A stretch of 64,000 nucleotides of DNA from Alteriqipengyuania flavescens (lineage in GTDB: Bacteria; Pseudomonadota; Alphaproteobacteria; Sphingomonadales; Sphingomonadaceae). Below, one piece after another: positions 1 through 10,940 of this stretch. Location of the stretch: the NCBI RefSeq assembly GCF_030406725.1, contig NZ_CP129107.1, forward strand, positions 2,522,501 to 2,586,500, written 5' to 3'. Position 1 is the stretch's first letter, and each line of letters starts with the position of its first letter. A program made the position numbers and the translations under genes. The notes beneath the pieces were generated by a model. It saw only the letters and a list, made by a program, of their open reading frames with translations, was not told the origin of the DNA and made no database searches.

Positions 1-64
1 CGCCGTCCAGCGTCTCCACTTCGGCGAACAGAGGGTTGAGGACTTCGGGCCGCATGGGAGCCAT
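1..64 (-). CDS. recG: ATP-dependent DNA helicase RecG, N-terminal fragment
   Basis: Only the first 21 codons are in the window; the gene runs off the left edge. The translation begins MAPMRPEVLNPLFAEVETLD, which matches the usual start of alphaproteobacterial RecG (MRPE.LNPLFAEV). A second in-frame ATG at 55 fits the family start slightly better. RecG remodels stalled replication forks and Holliday junctions. It is divergent from the sdhE-like gene, an arrangement I recall as common in this order. The identification rests on very few residues. Confidence 0.7.
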   Translation of the reverse strand, partial: MAPMRPEVLNPLFAEVETLDG

Positions 65-111
65 CCTATAGCTTCTTGCGCGCGCTTGGCGAGTGCCCTA
101 CCCGCGCCGCC

Positions 112-390
112 ATGCCTCCCGCCCAGCTCGACCCCACCCGTCTCGCCCGCGCCCGGTTTCGCGCCTGGCACCGCGGCACGCGCGAGGCCGACTATATGAT
201 CGGCGGCTTCCTCGATCGCTACGCAAGCAGCTGGTCGGAAGAAGACCTCGTCTGGTTCGAGGCGCTTCTGGACCATGACGATGTCGACGTGATGGCGTGG
301 GCGCTGCAAACCCAGCCCGTGCCGGAACGCTTCGCCGGCGCGCAGATGGAGGCGATGCAGAAGCTCGACTATGTCGAAATCCCGCGCTGA
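112..390 (+). CDS. sdhE: FAD assembly factor SdhE family protein
   Basis: A 92-residue protein of the succinate dehydrogenase assembly factor 2 family, which helps attach FAD covalently to the flavoprotein subunit of succinate dehydrogenase in the cytoplasm. The hallmark RGxxE motif is present at residues 21-25 (RGTRE), followed by the acidic and aromatic helical stretch typical of this small fold. I chose the ATG at 112. An in-frame TTG at 76 would add 12 residues without family resemblance, and it leaves little room for the divergent recG start. mfd follows 36 bp downstream on the same strand, so the two may be cotranscribed. Length is normal for the family. Confidence 0.85.
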   Translation: MPPAQLDPTRLARARFRAWHRGTREADYMIGGFLDRYASSWSEEDLVWFEALLDHDDVDVMAWALQTQPVPERFAGAQMEAMQKLDYVEIPR

Positions 391-426
391 CGGGAACGCC
401 CGCCGCCGCCCTGCCTTGAGCCTGTA

Positions 427-3400
427 ATGCCCGATCTCTCCCGCATCCTTTCCGCCGCGCAGCCGCTGACGCTGGCCCATCTCGCCCGCGGCGCGCAGCC
501 GCTGGTGATGGGTGATCTCGCGCGCGCCGCAAAGGGCCGCGGCGTCTTCATCGCGCCCGATGAAACGGCGATGGCATCGGTCGCCGATGCGGCGCGTTTC
601 TTCGCGCCCGAACTGGAGGTGATCGAGTTTCCGGCCTGGGACTGCCTGCCCTACGACCGCGCGAGCCCTGCCCTGTCCGTCAGCGCGCGCCGCCTGTCCG
701 CCCTCTACCGCCTGCAGACCGGTAAGGCGTCCAACCAATTGCTCGTCACCACCGTCAACGCGGTGCTGCAACGCGTGCTCACCCCTTTCCGCATCCGCGA
801 AAGCGTGCGCGAGCTTAAGCCGGGGATGGAGATCGGACACGATAGCCTGAGCAAGCTGCTCCAGCGGCAGGGTTACGGCCGCACCGACACGGTCATCGAC
901 CACGGCGAATTTGCCGTGCGGGGATCGATTTTCGACATCTTCCCGAGCGGGCTCGAAAACGGCTTGCGGCTCGATTTCTTCGGCGACCAACTGGAAAGCC
1001 TGCGCCTGTTCGATCCGAACACGCAGCGCACTGTCGGCGCGCTCGATTCCCACCTGTTGCTACCCGCCAGCGAAGCACTGCTGGACGAGGAAAGCATAAA
1101 GCGCTTCCGTAGCCGCTATCGCGAGAAATTCGGCGCGGCCGCCACGCAGGACCCGCTGTACGAAGCGGTCAGCGACGGGCGCCGGCTGGCAGGCATGGAA
1201 CACTGGCTGCCGATGTTCGAGGAGCGGATGGCGACTTTGTTCGACCACCTGTCGGACGGCGATGTGTGCATCATGGACGGCGGCGCGGTTGCCGCGGTCG
1301 AGGAACGGCTGACCGACGTCGCCGACTATCGCAAGGCGCGCACCGACACCGCCGGGCAGGCGAAGGGCAACTACCGTCCGCTCGCCGCCGATGCGCTGTA
1401 CCTGAGCGAAAGCGAATTTGCCGAAGCGGCCGCCGCGCGCCCGATCCACCGCACCTCCATCTTCGACGAGCCGGAAAGCGACACGGTGCTCGACTTCGCC
1501 TTCCGCGCAAGCCGCGATTTCACGCCGGAGCGGACACAGAACGCCAATGCCTACGAAGCTGCGGCAAAGCATTTCGCGGCGGTCGCGAAATCGGGCCGCA
1601 AGCCGATGCTTGCCGCCTACTCCACCGGCAGCCGCGCGCGCATGGCCTCCATCATCGAGGAAGCGGGGCAGAAGGTTGCGCTGGTCGACAGCTGGCAGGA
1701 AGCGCTCGGATCGTCGGCCAAGGGCACGCTCGCCGCGATGGTCCTGCCGCTCGAGAGCGGCTTTGCGAACGACGAGCTTGAACTCGTCACCGAACAGGAT
1801 CTGCTCGGCGACCGGCTCGTTCGTCGCCGCAAGAAGCGCAAGAGCGCCGATGCCTTCCTGGCGGAATTGCAGTCGCTCAACCGGGGCGACCTCGTCGTGC
1901 ACATGGACCACGGCATCGGGCGCTACCTCGGCCTCGAACCCATCGCCGTCGGCAAGAGCCAGCACGACTGCGTGATGCTGGAGTATTCGGGCGGCGACAA
2001 GCTCTACATCCCGGTCGAGAATATCGACGTCCTCAGCCGCTACGGCAGCGAGAACGAGGGCGTGGCGCTCGACCGGCTGGGCGGCGAGGCATGGCAAAAA
2101 CGCAAGGCCAAGCTGAAAGAGCGCATCCGCGCCATCGCCGGCGACCTGATGAACACCGCGGCCGCGCGCGCCCTGCGCCAGGCGCCGGTGATCGAGGTCG
2201 AACCCAACGCCTACACCCAGTTCGTCGACCGCTTCCCGTGGGAGGAGACGGACGACCAGGATGCCGCCATCGACGACACGATGCGCGACCTTGCACGGGG
2301 GCGGCCGATGGACCGCCTCGTTTGCGGCGATGTCGGTTTCGGCAAGACCGAGGTCGCGCTGCGCGCCGCCTTCACCGCGGCGATGAGCGGCCAGCAGGTG
2401 GTGATGATTGCGCCCACCACCCTGCTCGCCCGCCAGCATTACCAGAATTTCTGCGAACGCTTCGCCGGCTTCCCGCTCAAGATCGGCCGCCTTTCGCGCC
2501 TCGTTCCGTCGAAGGAAATGAAGGACACGCGCGAAGGGGTGGAAAGCGGCGATATCGACATCGTCGTCGGCACCCACGCCATCCTGTCGAAGAGCACCAA
2601 GTTCAAGCGCCTCGGCCTCGTCATCGTGGACGAGGAACAGCGCTTCGGCGTTACCCACAAGGAAAAGCTGAAACAGCTGCGCGCCGACGTTCACGTCCTC
2701 ACCCTGACCGCCACGCCGATCCCGCGCACGCTGCAGATGGCGATGACGGGCCTGCGCGAGCTTTCCACCATCCAGACACCGCCGGTCGATCGCCTTGCTG
2801 TGCGTACCTACGTGATGGAATGGGACGAGATCGTGATGCGCGAAGCGCTGCTGCGCGAGCATCATCGCGGCGGGCAAAGCTTCATCGTCGTCCCCCGCAT
2901 CGCCGACATGGCGGAGCTGGAGGAATGGCTGCGCGACGCGGTGCCGGAAGTGAAATTCGTGACCGCCCACGGCCAGATGAGCCCGACCGAAGTGGAAGAG
3001 CGGATGAGCGCCTTCTACGAAAAGAAATACGACGTGCTGCTGTCGACCACCATCGTCGAAAGCGGGCTCGACATTCCCAGCGCCAATACGATCATCATCC
3101 ACCGCGCTGACCGCTTCGGCCTCGCCCAGCTTTACCAGTTGCGTGGACGCGTGGGCCGGTCGAAAATCCGCGCTTACGCCTACCTCACCTACGCGCCCGA
3201 CATGCAATTGTCCGAAATAGCGGAAAAGCGGCTCAAGGTCCTCGGCGATCTCGACAGCCTCGGCGCGGGCTTCCAGCTTGCCAGCCACGACCTCGACATT
3301 CGCGGCGCCGGCAACCTGATCGGCGACGAGCAGTCCGGCCATATCAAGGAAGTCGGCTTCGAGCTGTACCAGTCGATGCTGGAAGACGCGATCCTGGCCC

Positions 3401-3930
3401 TGAAGGCGGGCGACAGCGGGCTGGAACGCGATTCAAGCGGGCTCAGCCCGCAGATCACCGTCGATGCTCCGATCATGATCCCGGAAGATTACGTGCCCGA
3501 CCTCGCCGTGCGCATGGCGCTGTACCGCCGCCTCAACGATGCGCAGGACAAGGCGGAAATCGAAAGCATGGCGGCCGAGATGATCGACCGCTTCGGGGAC
3601 TTGCCCGCGGCCACCGCGAACCTCGTCCGCCTGCTGGAAATCAAGCACCAGGCCATCGCCGCCAACATCGCCAAGATCGATGTCGGCGCGCGGGGCACGC
3701 TGGTGACCTTCCACAAGAACGAATTTCCCGACCCCGCAGGCCTCATCGCCTATGTCGAACGCCTCAACGAAGGCCGCGCCGACAGCGCCAAGCTGCGCCC
3801 CGACATGAAGCTCCAGGTCAACCGCGCCTGGGGCGATCCCTCATCGCGCCTCAACGGCCTGTTCCAGCTGACCAAGGGCCTGAGCGGGATCGTGAAAAAG
3901 GCGAAGAAGCGCGACAAGGCGAGCGTCTAG
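427..3930 (+). CDS. mfd: Transcription-repair coupling factor Mfd
   Basis: An 1167-residue DNA translocase that removes RNA polymerase stalled at lesions and recruits UvrA. Order of parts: an N-terminal UvrB-like region (about 1-400), a CarD-like RNA-polymerase-interacting domain (about 480-570, with HMDHGIGRYLGL), and a RecG-like helicase core. The core has Walker A GDVGFGKT at residues 634-641 and the Walker B DEEQ at 735-738. A C-terminal TRCF domain follows. Length is normal for the family. It lies 36 bp after sdhE and converges tail to tail with the EAL gene; the two stop codons overlap in a CTAG. Nothing looks damaged. Confidence 0.98.
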   Translation: MPDLSRILSAAQPLTLAHLARGAQPLVMGDLARAAKGRGVFIAPDETAMASVADAARFFAPELEVIEFPAWDCLPYDRASPALSVSARRLSALYRLQTGKASNQLLVTTVNAVLQRVLTPFRIRESVRELKPGMEIGHDSLSKLLQRQGYGRTDTVIDHGEFAVRGSIFDIFPSGLENGLRLDFFGDQLESLRLFDPNTQRTVGALDSHLLLPASEALLDEESIKRFRSRYREKFGAAATQDPLYEAVSDGRRLAGMEHWLPMFEERMATLFDHLSDGDVCIMDGGAVAAVEERLTDVADYRKARTDTAGQAKGNYRPLAADALYLSESEFAEAAAARPIHRTSIFDEPESDTVLDFAFRASRDFTPERTQNANAYEAAAKHFAAVAKSGRKPMLAAYSTGSRARMASIIEEAGQKVALVDSWQEALGSSAKGTLAAMVLPLESGFANDELELVTEQDLLGDRLVRRRKKRKSADAFLAELQSLNRGDLVVHMDHGIGRYLGLEPIAVGKSQHDCVMLEYSGGDKLYIPVENIDVLSRYGSENEGVALDRLGGEAWQKRKAKLKERIRAIAGDLMNTAAARALRQAPVIEVEPNAYTQFVDRFPWEETDDQDAAIDDTMRDLARGRPMDRLVCGDVGFGKTEVALRAAFTAAMSGQQVVMIAPTTLLARQHYQNFCERFAGFPLKIGRLSRLVPSKEMKDTREGVESGDIDIVVGTHAILSKSTKFKRLGLVIVDEEQRFGVTHKEKLKQLRADVHVLTLTATPIPRTLQMAMTGLRELSTIQTPPVDRLAVRTYVMEWDEIVMREALLREHHRGGQSFIVVPRIADMAELEEWLRDAVPEVKFVTAHGQMSPTEVEERMSAFYEKKYDVLLSTTIVESGLDIPSANTIIIHRADRFGLAQLYQLRGRVGRSKIRAYAYLTYAPDMQLSEIAEKRLKVLGDLDSLGAGFQLASHDLDIRGAGNLIGDEQSGHIKEVGFELYQSMLEDAILALKAGDSGLERDSSGLSPQITVDAPIMIPEDYVPDLAVRMALYRRLNDAQDKAEIESMAAEMIDRFGDLPAATANLVRLLEIKHQAIAANIAKIDVGARGTLVTFHKNEFPDPAGLIAYVERLNEGRADSAKLRPDMKLQVNRAWGDPSSRLNGLFQLTKGLSGIVKKAKKRDKASV

Positions 3931-5273
3931 CCAGCGCTGGCAAGCTGAAGAAACTCCTTTGCCTCCATCGGCTTCGCGCCGAGGAACCCCTGGTAGAACT
4001 CGCAGCCCTCCGCCGCGATCACGGCGCACTGGTCTTCCCGTTCGATGCCCTCGACGATGACTTTCAGGCCGAGCGAGTGGGCCATCGTGACGATGCCGCG
4101 CAGGACGGCGAGATCACGGCTGTTGTCCGACACGCCTTCCACCATCGTGCGGTCGAGCTTCAGGTAGTCGAGCGGCAGGATCTTCAGGTAGCGGAAGTTG
4201 CAGAACCCCGCCCCGAAATCGTCGAGTGCGATGGCGAGGCCGCGATCCGAAAAGCGGCGCAACAGGTCTGCCGCCCGCTCGAGATCGCCGAGCAGCGCCT
4301 GCTCGGTAATTTCCAGCGTAATGCAATCGGCAGGCACGCCGGACGCATCGATCAGTCCGATCATCTCGGCGACGTAGCCCACGGTCGCCAGGTCGGCCGG
4401 CGTGATGTTGAGCGACAGGCGCAGGCCCTCTGGCCAGTCCGCAGCCAGCGACAGGGCCTCGCGCGCAATATGGTTCGATAGCTGGGCAGTCTGGTCCGCC
4501 CGGGTGGCAATGCCGAACAAGGCCTCCGCACCCAGACGTCCGAGTTCGGGATGTTCCCACCTCGCGAGCGCCTCCGCGCCGACGATGCGGCCGGTCCTGC
4601 AGTCGAACTGCGGCTGGAACAGGACGGAAATTTCCTTGCGCTCCAGCGCGGCGAGCAGGTCGCCTTCCAGCTGCGCCACGCCGCGCCCTTGCGGCACGTC
4701 GTCGCCGTCGACCCAACCGATGCGACGCCCTTCGTGCTGACCGAGGCCTTCGAGCGTGTGCGCCATCGCCCCGATCAGCTTCTGCGGCTCGTACCGCCCT
4801 TTCGCCCGCATCAGCGCGATCCGCGGCCACAGGCGCATAGCGCTGCCCGCCGAGATATTGCCCAGCGGCCGGGCGATCGCCGCAGCAAGCATTTCCGCCA
4901 GCGATTGCCAGCGTTCCCTGCTGCTCGCCTCGTTCGCCGCAAACAGGAAGGTGCCCCCGCCGAGGCGTGCGACGAGCCATTCCCCTTCGATTTCCGCCGC
5001 CGCGAAATGGAGCAGGCGTCCGGCGACCTCGACCAGCGCGGCATCGCCCGCGTCCGCGCCATAGGCGAGGTTCACCGCATCGAAACGGCGCAGGCCCATC
5101 AGCATCGCCTGCACCGGCGCAGGCCCCTCCCCCGCCTCGTCTCGCCAGCGTTCCAGGCGCGCGCGCGCACCGGCGAGGCCTTCCAGCCCGGTCAGCCGGT
5201 CGCGTCCACCGGGAAGCTCGTCCGGTCCGGGCTCATTGGCAGCGTTCGTCACCATCGCGCAGGTGCCTACCAT
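3927..5273 (-). CDS. EAL-domain c-di-GMP phosphodiesterase with degenerate GGDEF domain
   Basis: A 448-residue cytoplasmic protein with no membrane segment. The N-terminal half (about 25-185) has a GGDEF-like fold, but the signature is GGGTF at 105-109, so cyclase activity is unlikely. The C-terminal EAL domain (about 200-445) keeps the motifs expected for c-di-GMP hydrolysis: EAL at 234-236, then LNITP, LEITEQ, DDFGAGF, LKLDR, VEGIE and the late YQGF. Inference: an active phosphodiesterase whose GGDEF part may sense GTP or be purely structural. Start at 5273; an in-frame ATG at 5255 is an alternative. It is divergent from nadK with about 55 bp between them. Confidence 0.88.
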   Translation of the reverse strand: MVGTCAMVTNAANEPGPDELPGGRDRLTGLEGLAGARARLERWRDEAGEGPAPVQAMLMGLRRFDAVNLAYGADAGDAALVEVAGRLLHFAAAEIEGEWLVARLGGGTFLFAANEASSRERWQSLAEMLAAAIARPLGNISAGSAMRLWPRIALMRAKGRYEPQKLIGAMAHTLEGLGQHEGRRIGWVDGDDVPQGRGVAQLEGDLLAALERKEISVLFQPQFDCRTGRIVGAEALARWEHPELGRLGAEALFGIATRADQTAQLSNHIAREALSLAADWPEGLRLSLNITPADLATVGYVAEMIGLIDASGVPADCITLEITEQALLGDLERAADLLRRFSDRGLAIALDDFGAGFCNFRYLKILPLDYLKLDRTMVEGVSDNSRDLAVLRGIVTMAHSLGLKVIVEGIEREDQCAVIAAEGCEFYQGFLGAKPMEAKEFLQLASAG

Positions 5274-5328
5274 CAGGCGGTTGAGAATTCCTTCCCATTT
5301 CGCGCGCCGACGCTAGGGTGCCGCGCCA

Positions 5329-6117
5329 ATGACGAAGCGCAATTCCTTCGACGCCCTCGCCCTCGGCGCATCCGACACGCCGAGGGCGCAGGAAGCCTAC
5401 ACCGAACTGCGCGACCAGTTCGACTGGGTCCCGCTGGAAGAGGCGGACGCGGTGGTGGTCCTGGGCGGTGACGGTTACATGCTGCAGACCCTCCATCGCA
5501 TGCTCGACAACGGGCGTGTCATCCCTGCCTACGGGATGAATCTCGGCACGGTGGGCTTCCTGATGAACCGCTATCGCGGCGCGGCTAGGTTGCTCGACCG
5601 GATCGCCCGGGCGCGCAGCTTCGCCGTGTCGCCGCTGGTCATGGACGCGACGCTGCACGACGGCAGCCAGCAACGCCATTGCGCCATCAACGAAGTAAGC
5701 CTGCTTCGCGAAACGCGCCAGACCGCGAAAATCGAGATTTCGGTCAACGGCAAGATCCGCCTTCCCGAACTCAGCTGCGACGGGGTGTTGCTGGCGACGC
5801 CGGCGGGTTCGACCGCCTACAATCTGTCTGCCAATGGCCCGATCCTGCCGCTGGGTTCCAACATGCTCGCCCTCACCCCGATCAGCGCCTTTCGCCCGCG
5901 TAGGTGGCGCGGGGCGATCCTGCCGGACCGGTTCGACGTGCGCTTCCGCGTGCTGGAAGCGGACAAGCGCCCGGTTGCTGCCGTGGCCGACCAGACCGAG
6001 CTGCGCGACATCGCCGAACTTGCCATTTCCATCGCGCAGGACATGGAACTGACGCTGCTGTTCGACCCCGGCCACAGCCTTGACGAGCGGATCGTCGCCG
6101 AACAATTCATCGCCTGA
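5329..6117 (+). CDS. nadK: NAD kinase
   Basis: A 262-residue cytoplasmic enzyme that phosphorylates NAD to NADP. The GGDG nucleotide-binding motif is at residues 46-49, followed by the conserved NEV segment (INEVSLLRE) and the glycine-rich ATPAGSTAYNLSANGPI stretch of the second signature. Length is normal for the family. It is divergent from the EAL gene and is followed after 84 bp by tRNA-Asn. No unusual features. Confidence 0.96.
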   Translation: MTKRNSFDALALGASDTPRAQEAYTELRDQFDWVPLEEADAVVVLGGDGYMLQTLHRMLDNGRVIPAYGMNLGTVGFLMNRYRGAARLLDRIARARSFAVSPLVMDATLHDGSQQRHCAINEVSLLRETRQTAKIEISVNGKIRLPELSCDGVLLATPAGSTAYNLSANGPILPLGSNMLALTPISAFRPRRWRGAILPDRFDVRFRVLEADKRPVAAVADQTELRDIAELAISIAQDMELTLLFDPGHSLDERIVAEQFIA

Positions 6118-6201
6118 GGCCGCCCGGTCGAAAATGGCCAAACTGGGCCTTGCCAAGCGAAATCCGTCCGCATATAGGCGCGTCTCGCTCGCAAGGGCTG
6201 C

Positions 6202-6276
6202 TCCCCGATAGCTCAGCGGTAGAGTAGGTGACTGTTAATCACTTGGTCGTTGGTTCGAATCCAACTCGGGGAGCCA
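6202..6276 (+). tRNA. tRNA-Asn (anticodon GTT)
   Basis: Complete cloverleaf with acceptor arms TCCCCGA (6202-6208) and TCGGGGA (6266-6272), D-arm GCTCAGCGGTAGAGT, and anticodon loop CTGTTAA reading GTT. The T-arm is GTTCGAATC, and discriminator G is followed by an encoded CCA (6274-6276). It stands alone between nadK and a converging transporter gene. Confidence 0.97.
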
Positions 6277-6283
6277 CTTCTAC

Positions 6284-7021
6284 CTAGATCGCCAGCAAGA
6301 GCCGCCCGCCGACGAGGATCGTCAGAGCGGCCGTTGCCATGCGGATCACGCGCTTCGGCATGAACCTGACGGCGAGCAAGCTGCCGATCTGGCCGCCGAT
6401 CACCACCGCGATGATGAGCAGCAGGCCGAACTCTGCGGCAGCGCCCAGCAATCCGCTGCCCGACTTCAGCAGCTGCCCGGCCAGGCCGAAGAGCGAATTC
6501 ACGAGGATGAACAGGCTCGCGGTTGCCGCGATGGCGCGCGCCTCCCGCCAGCGCACCAGGTGGAGCAACGGGGCGAGGAAGATGCCGCCGCCGATCCCCA
6601 CAAGCCCGGCGAGGTAGCCGAGCGGCGCTGCGGCCAGCCAGGCGAAGCGGGCCGCGCGGGCGGGCTCGTCATCGCGTCCGGCAGTCGGCAAGAACAGTGC
6701 GAGACCGGCAAGGACCAGGCTTGCCCCGAGCACGGTGAAGAAAGCCTGTTCGCCGATCGGGGTCAGCCCGCCGAGGAGCGCTGCCGGCGCGCCGAGGGAA
6801 ACCAGCCCCAGCGCACCGCGCCAAGGCGTGACCCCGGCACGGGCGAAGCGCACCGTGCTGCCCGCGACGACCACGAGGTTGCACAGCAGCGCCACCACCG
6901 GCAGCAGCAGGTAATCCGCGCCCGCCAGAGCGAGCAGCGCGCTATAGGTAGATCCGCCCCCGAACCCCACGGAGGCATACAGGATCGCGGTGACAAAGAA
7001 CGCGGCGGCGAGGACGGGCAT
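6284..7021 (-). CDS. TauE/SafE-family membrane transporter
   Basis: A 245-residue integral membrane protein of the TauE/SafE (TSUP) superfamily, proposed to export sulfite or small organosulfonates, though substrates vary widely. The hydrophobic segments are arranged as two repeats of about four helices. Glycine-rich signatures of the family are visible (ASVGFGGGSTYSALLALAG near the N-terminus and GLVGIGGGIFLAPLL near the middle). The 3' end abuts tRNA-Asn. Upstream lies secA, read in the same direction with a gap of about 40 bp. No partner gene points to a substrate, so only the family is assigned. Confidence 0.85.
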   Translation of the reverse strand: MPVLAAAFFVTAILYASVGFGGGSTYSALLALAGADYLLLPVVALLCNLVVVAGSTVRFARAGVTPWRGALGLVSLGAPAALLGGLTPIGEQAFFTVLGASLVLAGLALFLPTAGRDDEPARAARFAWLAAAPLGYLAGLVGIGGGIFLAPLLHLVRWREARAIAATASLFILVNSLFGLAGQLLKSGSGLLGAAAEFGLLLIIAVVIGGQIGSLLAVRFMPKRVIRMATAALTILVGGRLLLAI

Positions 7022-7060
7022 GGCCCCGCCTAGCGCTTCGTCGCTATCCTGGCGAGCGGA

Positions 7061-9808
<2,748 letters not shown>

Positions 9809-9904
9809 GGGCGGTTCCTTGGATATGAATATGTGGGTTGGCCGCGCGGGCTGAACCGCAGCGCCGGCCGGAAATCGGATTTGGTGGAGGGGCGCGCAAC
9901 CGCG

Positions 9905-10168
9905 CTATTCGCGGGCGCGATCGACCTTGATGCGCACTGCCGAGGGGGCTGAGAACGCCCGCTTCGGAGCTGCGTTTTCGTCTGCCGCATCCAGCGCTGG
10001 CGCGTGCACCAGCCGCTGCGCGACGACGGCTGCGCGTTCCGCCGTGACGACGATGTCCGCAGCATCCGCAACCTGCGCCTGCACTTCCGCCGCGCGCACC
10101 TCCGCCGCGGCAGGTGCCGCAGCGAGGCCCGACAGGACCGCGAGCATGGTGAGAAGCTGACGCAACAT
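9905..10168 (-). CDS. Small predicted secreted protein of unknown function
   Basis: An 87-residue protein. From the ATG at 10168 it starts MLRQLLTMLAVLSGLAAAPAAAEV, a clear Sec signal peptide with cleavage near residue 22. The mature part is alanine-rich and contains DIVVTAER (residues 39-46), which resembles the short segment near the mature N-terminus of sphingomonad TonB-dependent receptors. I do not recognise a domain. A longer start at 10231 would put 21 residues before the signal peptide and is less likely. It sits between secA and the TonB-like protein on the same strand. It may be real, but conservation is untested. Confidence 0.5.
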   Translation of the reverse strand: MLRQLLTMLAVLSGLAAAPAAAEVRAAEVQAQVADAADIVVTAERAAVVAQRLVHAPALDAADENAAPKRAFSAPSAVRIKVDRARE

Positions 10169-10220
10169 GTGCCTGCGCACATAGCTATCAAGCGGGAAAA
10201 GTCCAGCAAGCGAATGCCCG

Positions 10221-10892
10221 TCACGGTGCATCCAGCGGCAGTTCCTCCACCGAGAAGCTCAGTTTCAGACGCCGTTCTTCCGGTTCCCCATTCGCATCGC
10301 GATATGGGGCTGACTGCCCGCTCGGAAGGCAGTCGCCTCGGGCGAAGTTGTCGCTCATGCCGCGCGGCAACTGCCCCGATGCCGCGATGATCTCGCAGTC
10401 CGTTGCCGTACCATCCCGCCCGATAGTAACCGCCACGACCAGGTCAAAAACCTCGATGTCAGGTTCGCGCCTTCGCCACACATGAGTCTTTTCGAGGGTT
10501 CCTGCCTGTCCATCCCAACCGCCATCGAAACGGATGACAGCCCGCTTGTAGAGCAGCGGGCATGTCGCCGCATCTAGGCTGGCGCTGCCACTGGACTGAC
10601 GTATCTCGCATCCAGTGACCCTGCCGCTGGAATCATACGAGAGCGCAAAAGCAACCGACCCTTCTTCGCCTCTTCGCCAGGCTTCCACCGGGTAGTCGGC
10701 GTCCACGATTCCGGTCGTCACCAGGTATGCCCCGCTGGTGTCCCCGAACGTGGGGCGGGGCGAAGGCGGAATGCGAGATGTGTCCTTCTGGGATGGAGTG
10801 GTCAACACTTGACCTTCCTGTGCCGCAGCAGCGCCGCCAAGCCCCATTGAGCCGAGCGCGGCGCTCAGATAGATCGCAATCCCGTATTTCAT
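10221..10892 (-). CDS. Exported TonB C-terminal-domain-like protein
   Basis: A 223-residue protein starting MKYGIAIYLSAALG, with a signal peptide ending near AAAAQ (about residue 24) rather than the membrane anchor of true TonB. The middle shows the TonB C-terminal pattern: DYPVEAWRRGEEGSVAF, then GRVTGCEIRQSSGSASLDAAT. A second, weaker stretch of the same kind (VAVTIGRDGTATDCEI) follows. Such exported TonB_C proteins are frequent in sphingomonads and their role is uncertain. The ATG at 10892 fits the signal peptide better than an upstream start at 10919. It is divergent from argJ. Confidence 0.72.
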   Translation of the reverse strand: MKYGIAIYLSAALGSMGLGGAAAAQEGQVLTTPSQKDTSRIPPSPRPTFGDTSGAYLVTTGIVDADYPVEAWRRGEEGSVAFALSYDSSGRVTGCEIRQSSGSASLDAATCPLLYKRAVIRFDGGWDGQAGTLEKTHVWRRREPDIEVFDLVVAVTIGRDGTATDCEIIAASGQLPRGMSDNFARGDCLPSGQSAPYRDANGEPEERRLKLSFSVEELPLDAP

Positions 10893-10940
10893 CGCATGAC
10901 CCTTCCCGTTGTGCGGCAAATCCTAGCCGAGGCCGTCCGC

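Noticed and set aside
1060-3342. A 760-codon open frame on the minus strand inside mfd
   Set aside because: It is the antisense shadow of a highly conserved gene. In GC-rich DNA such frames stay open by codon bias, and its translation shows only His/Val/Ala/Arg-rich sequence with no domain.
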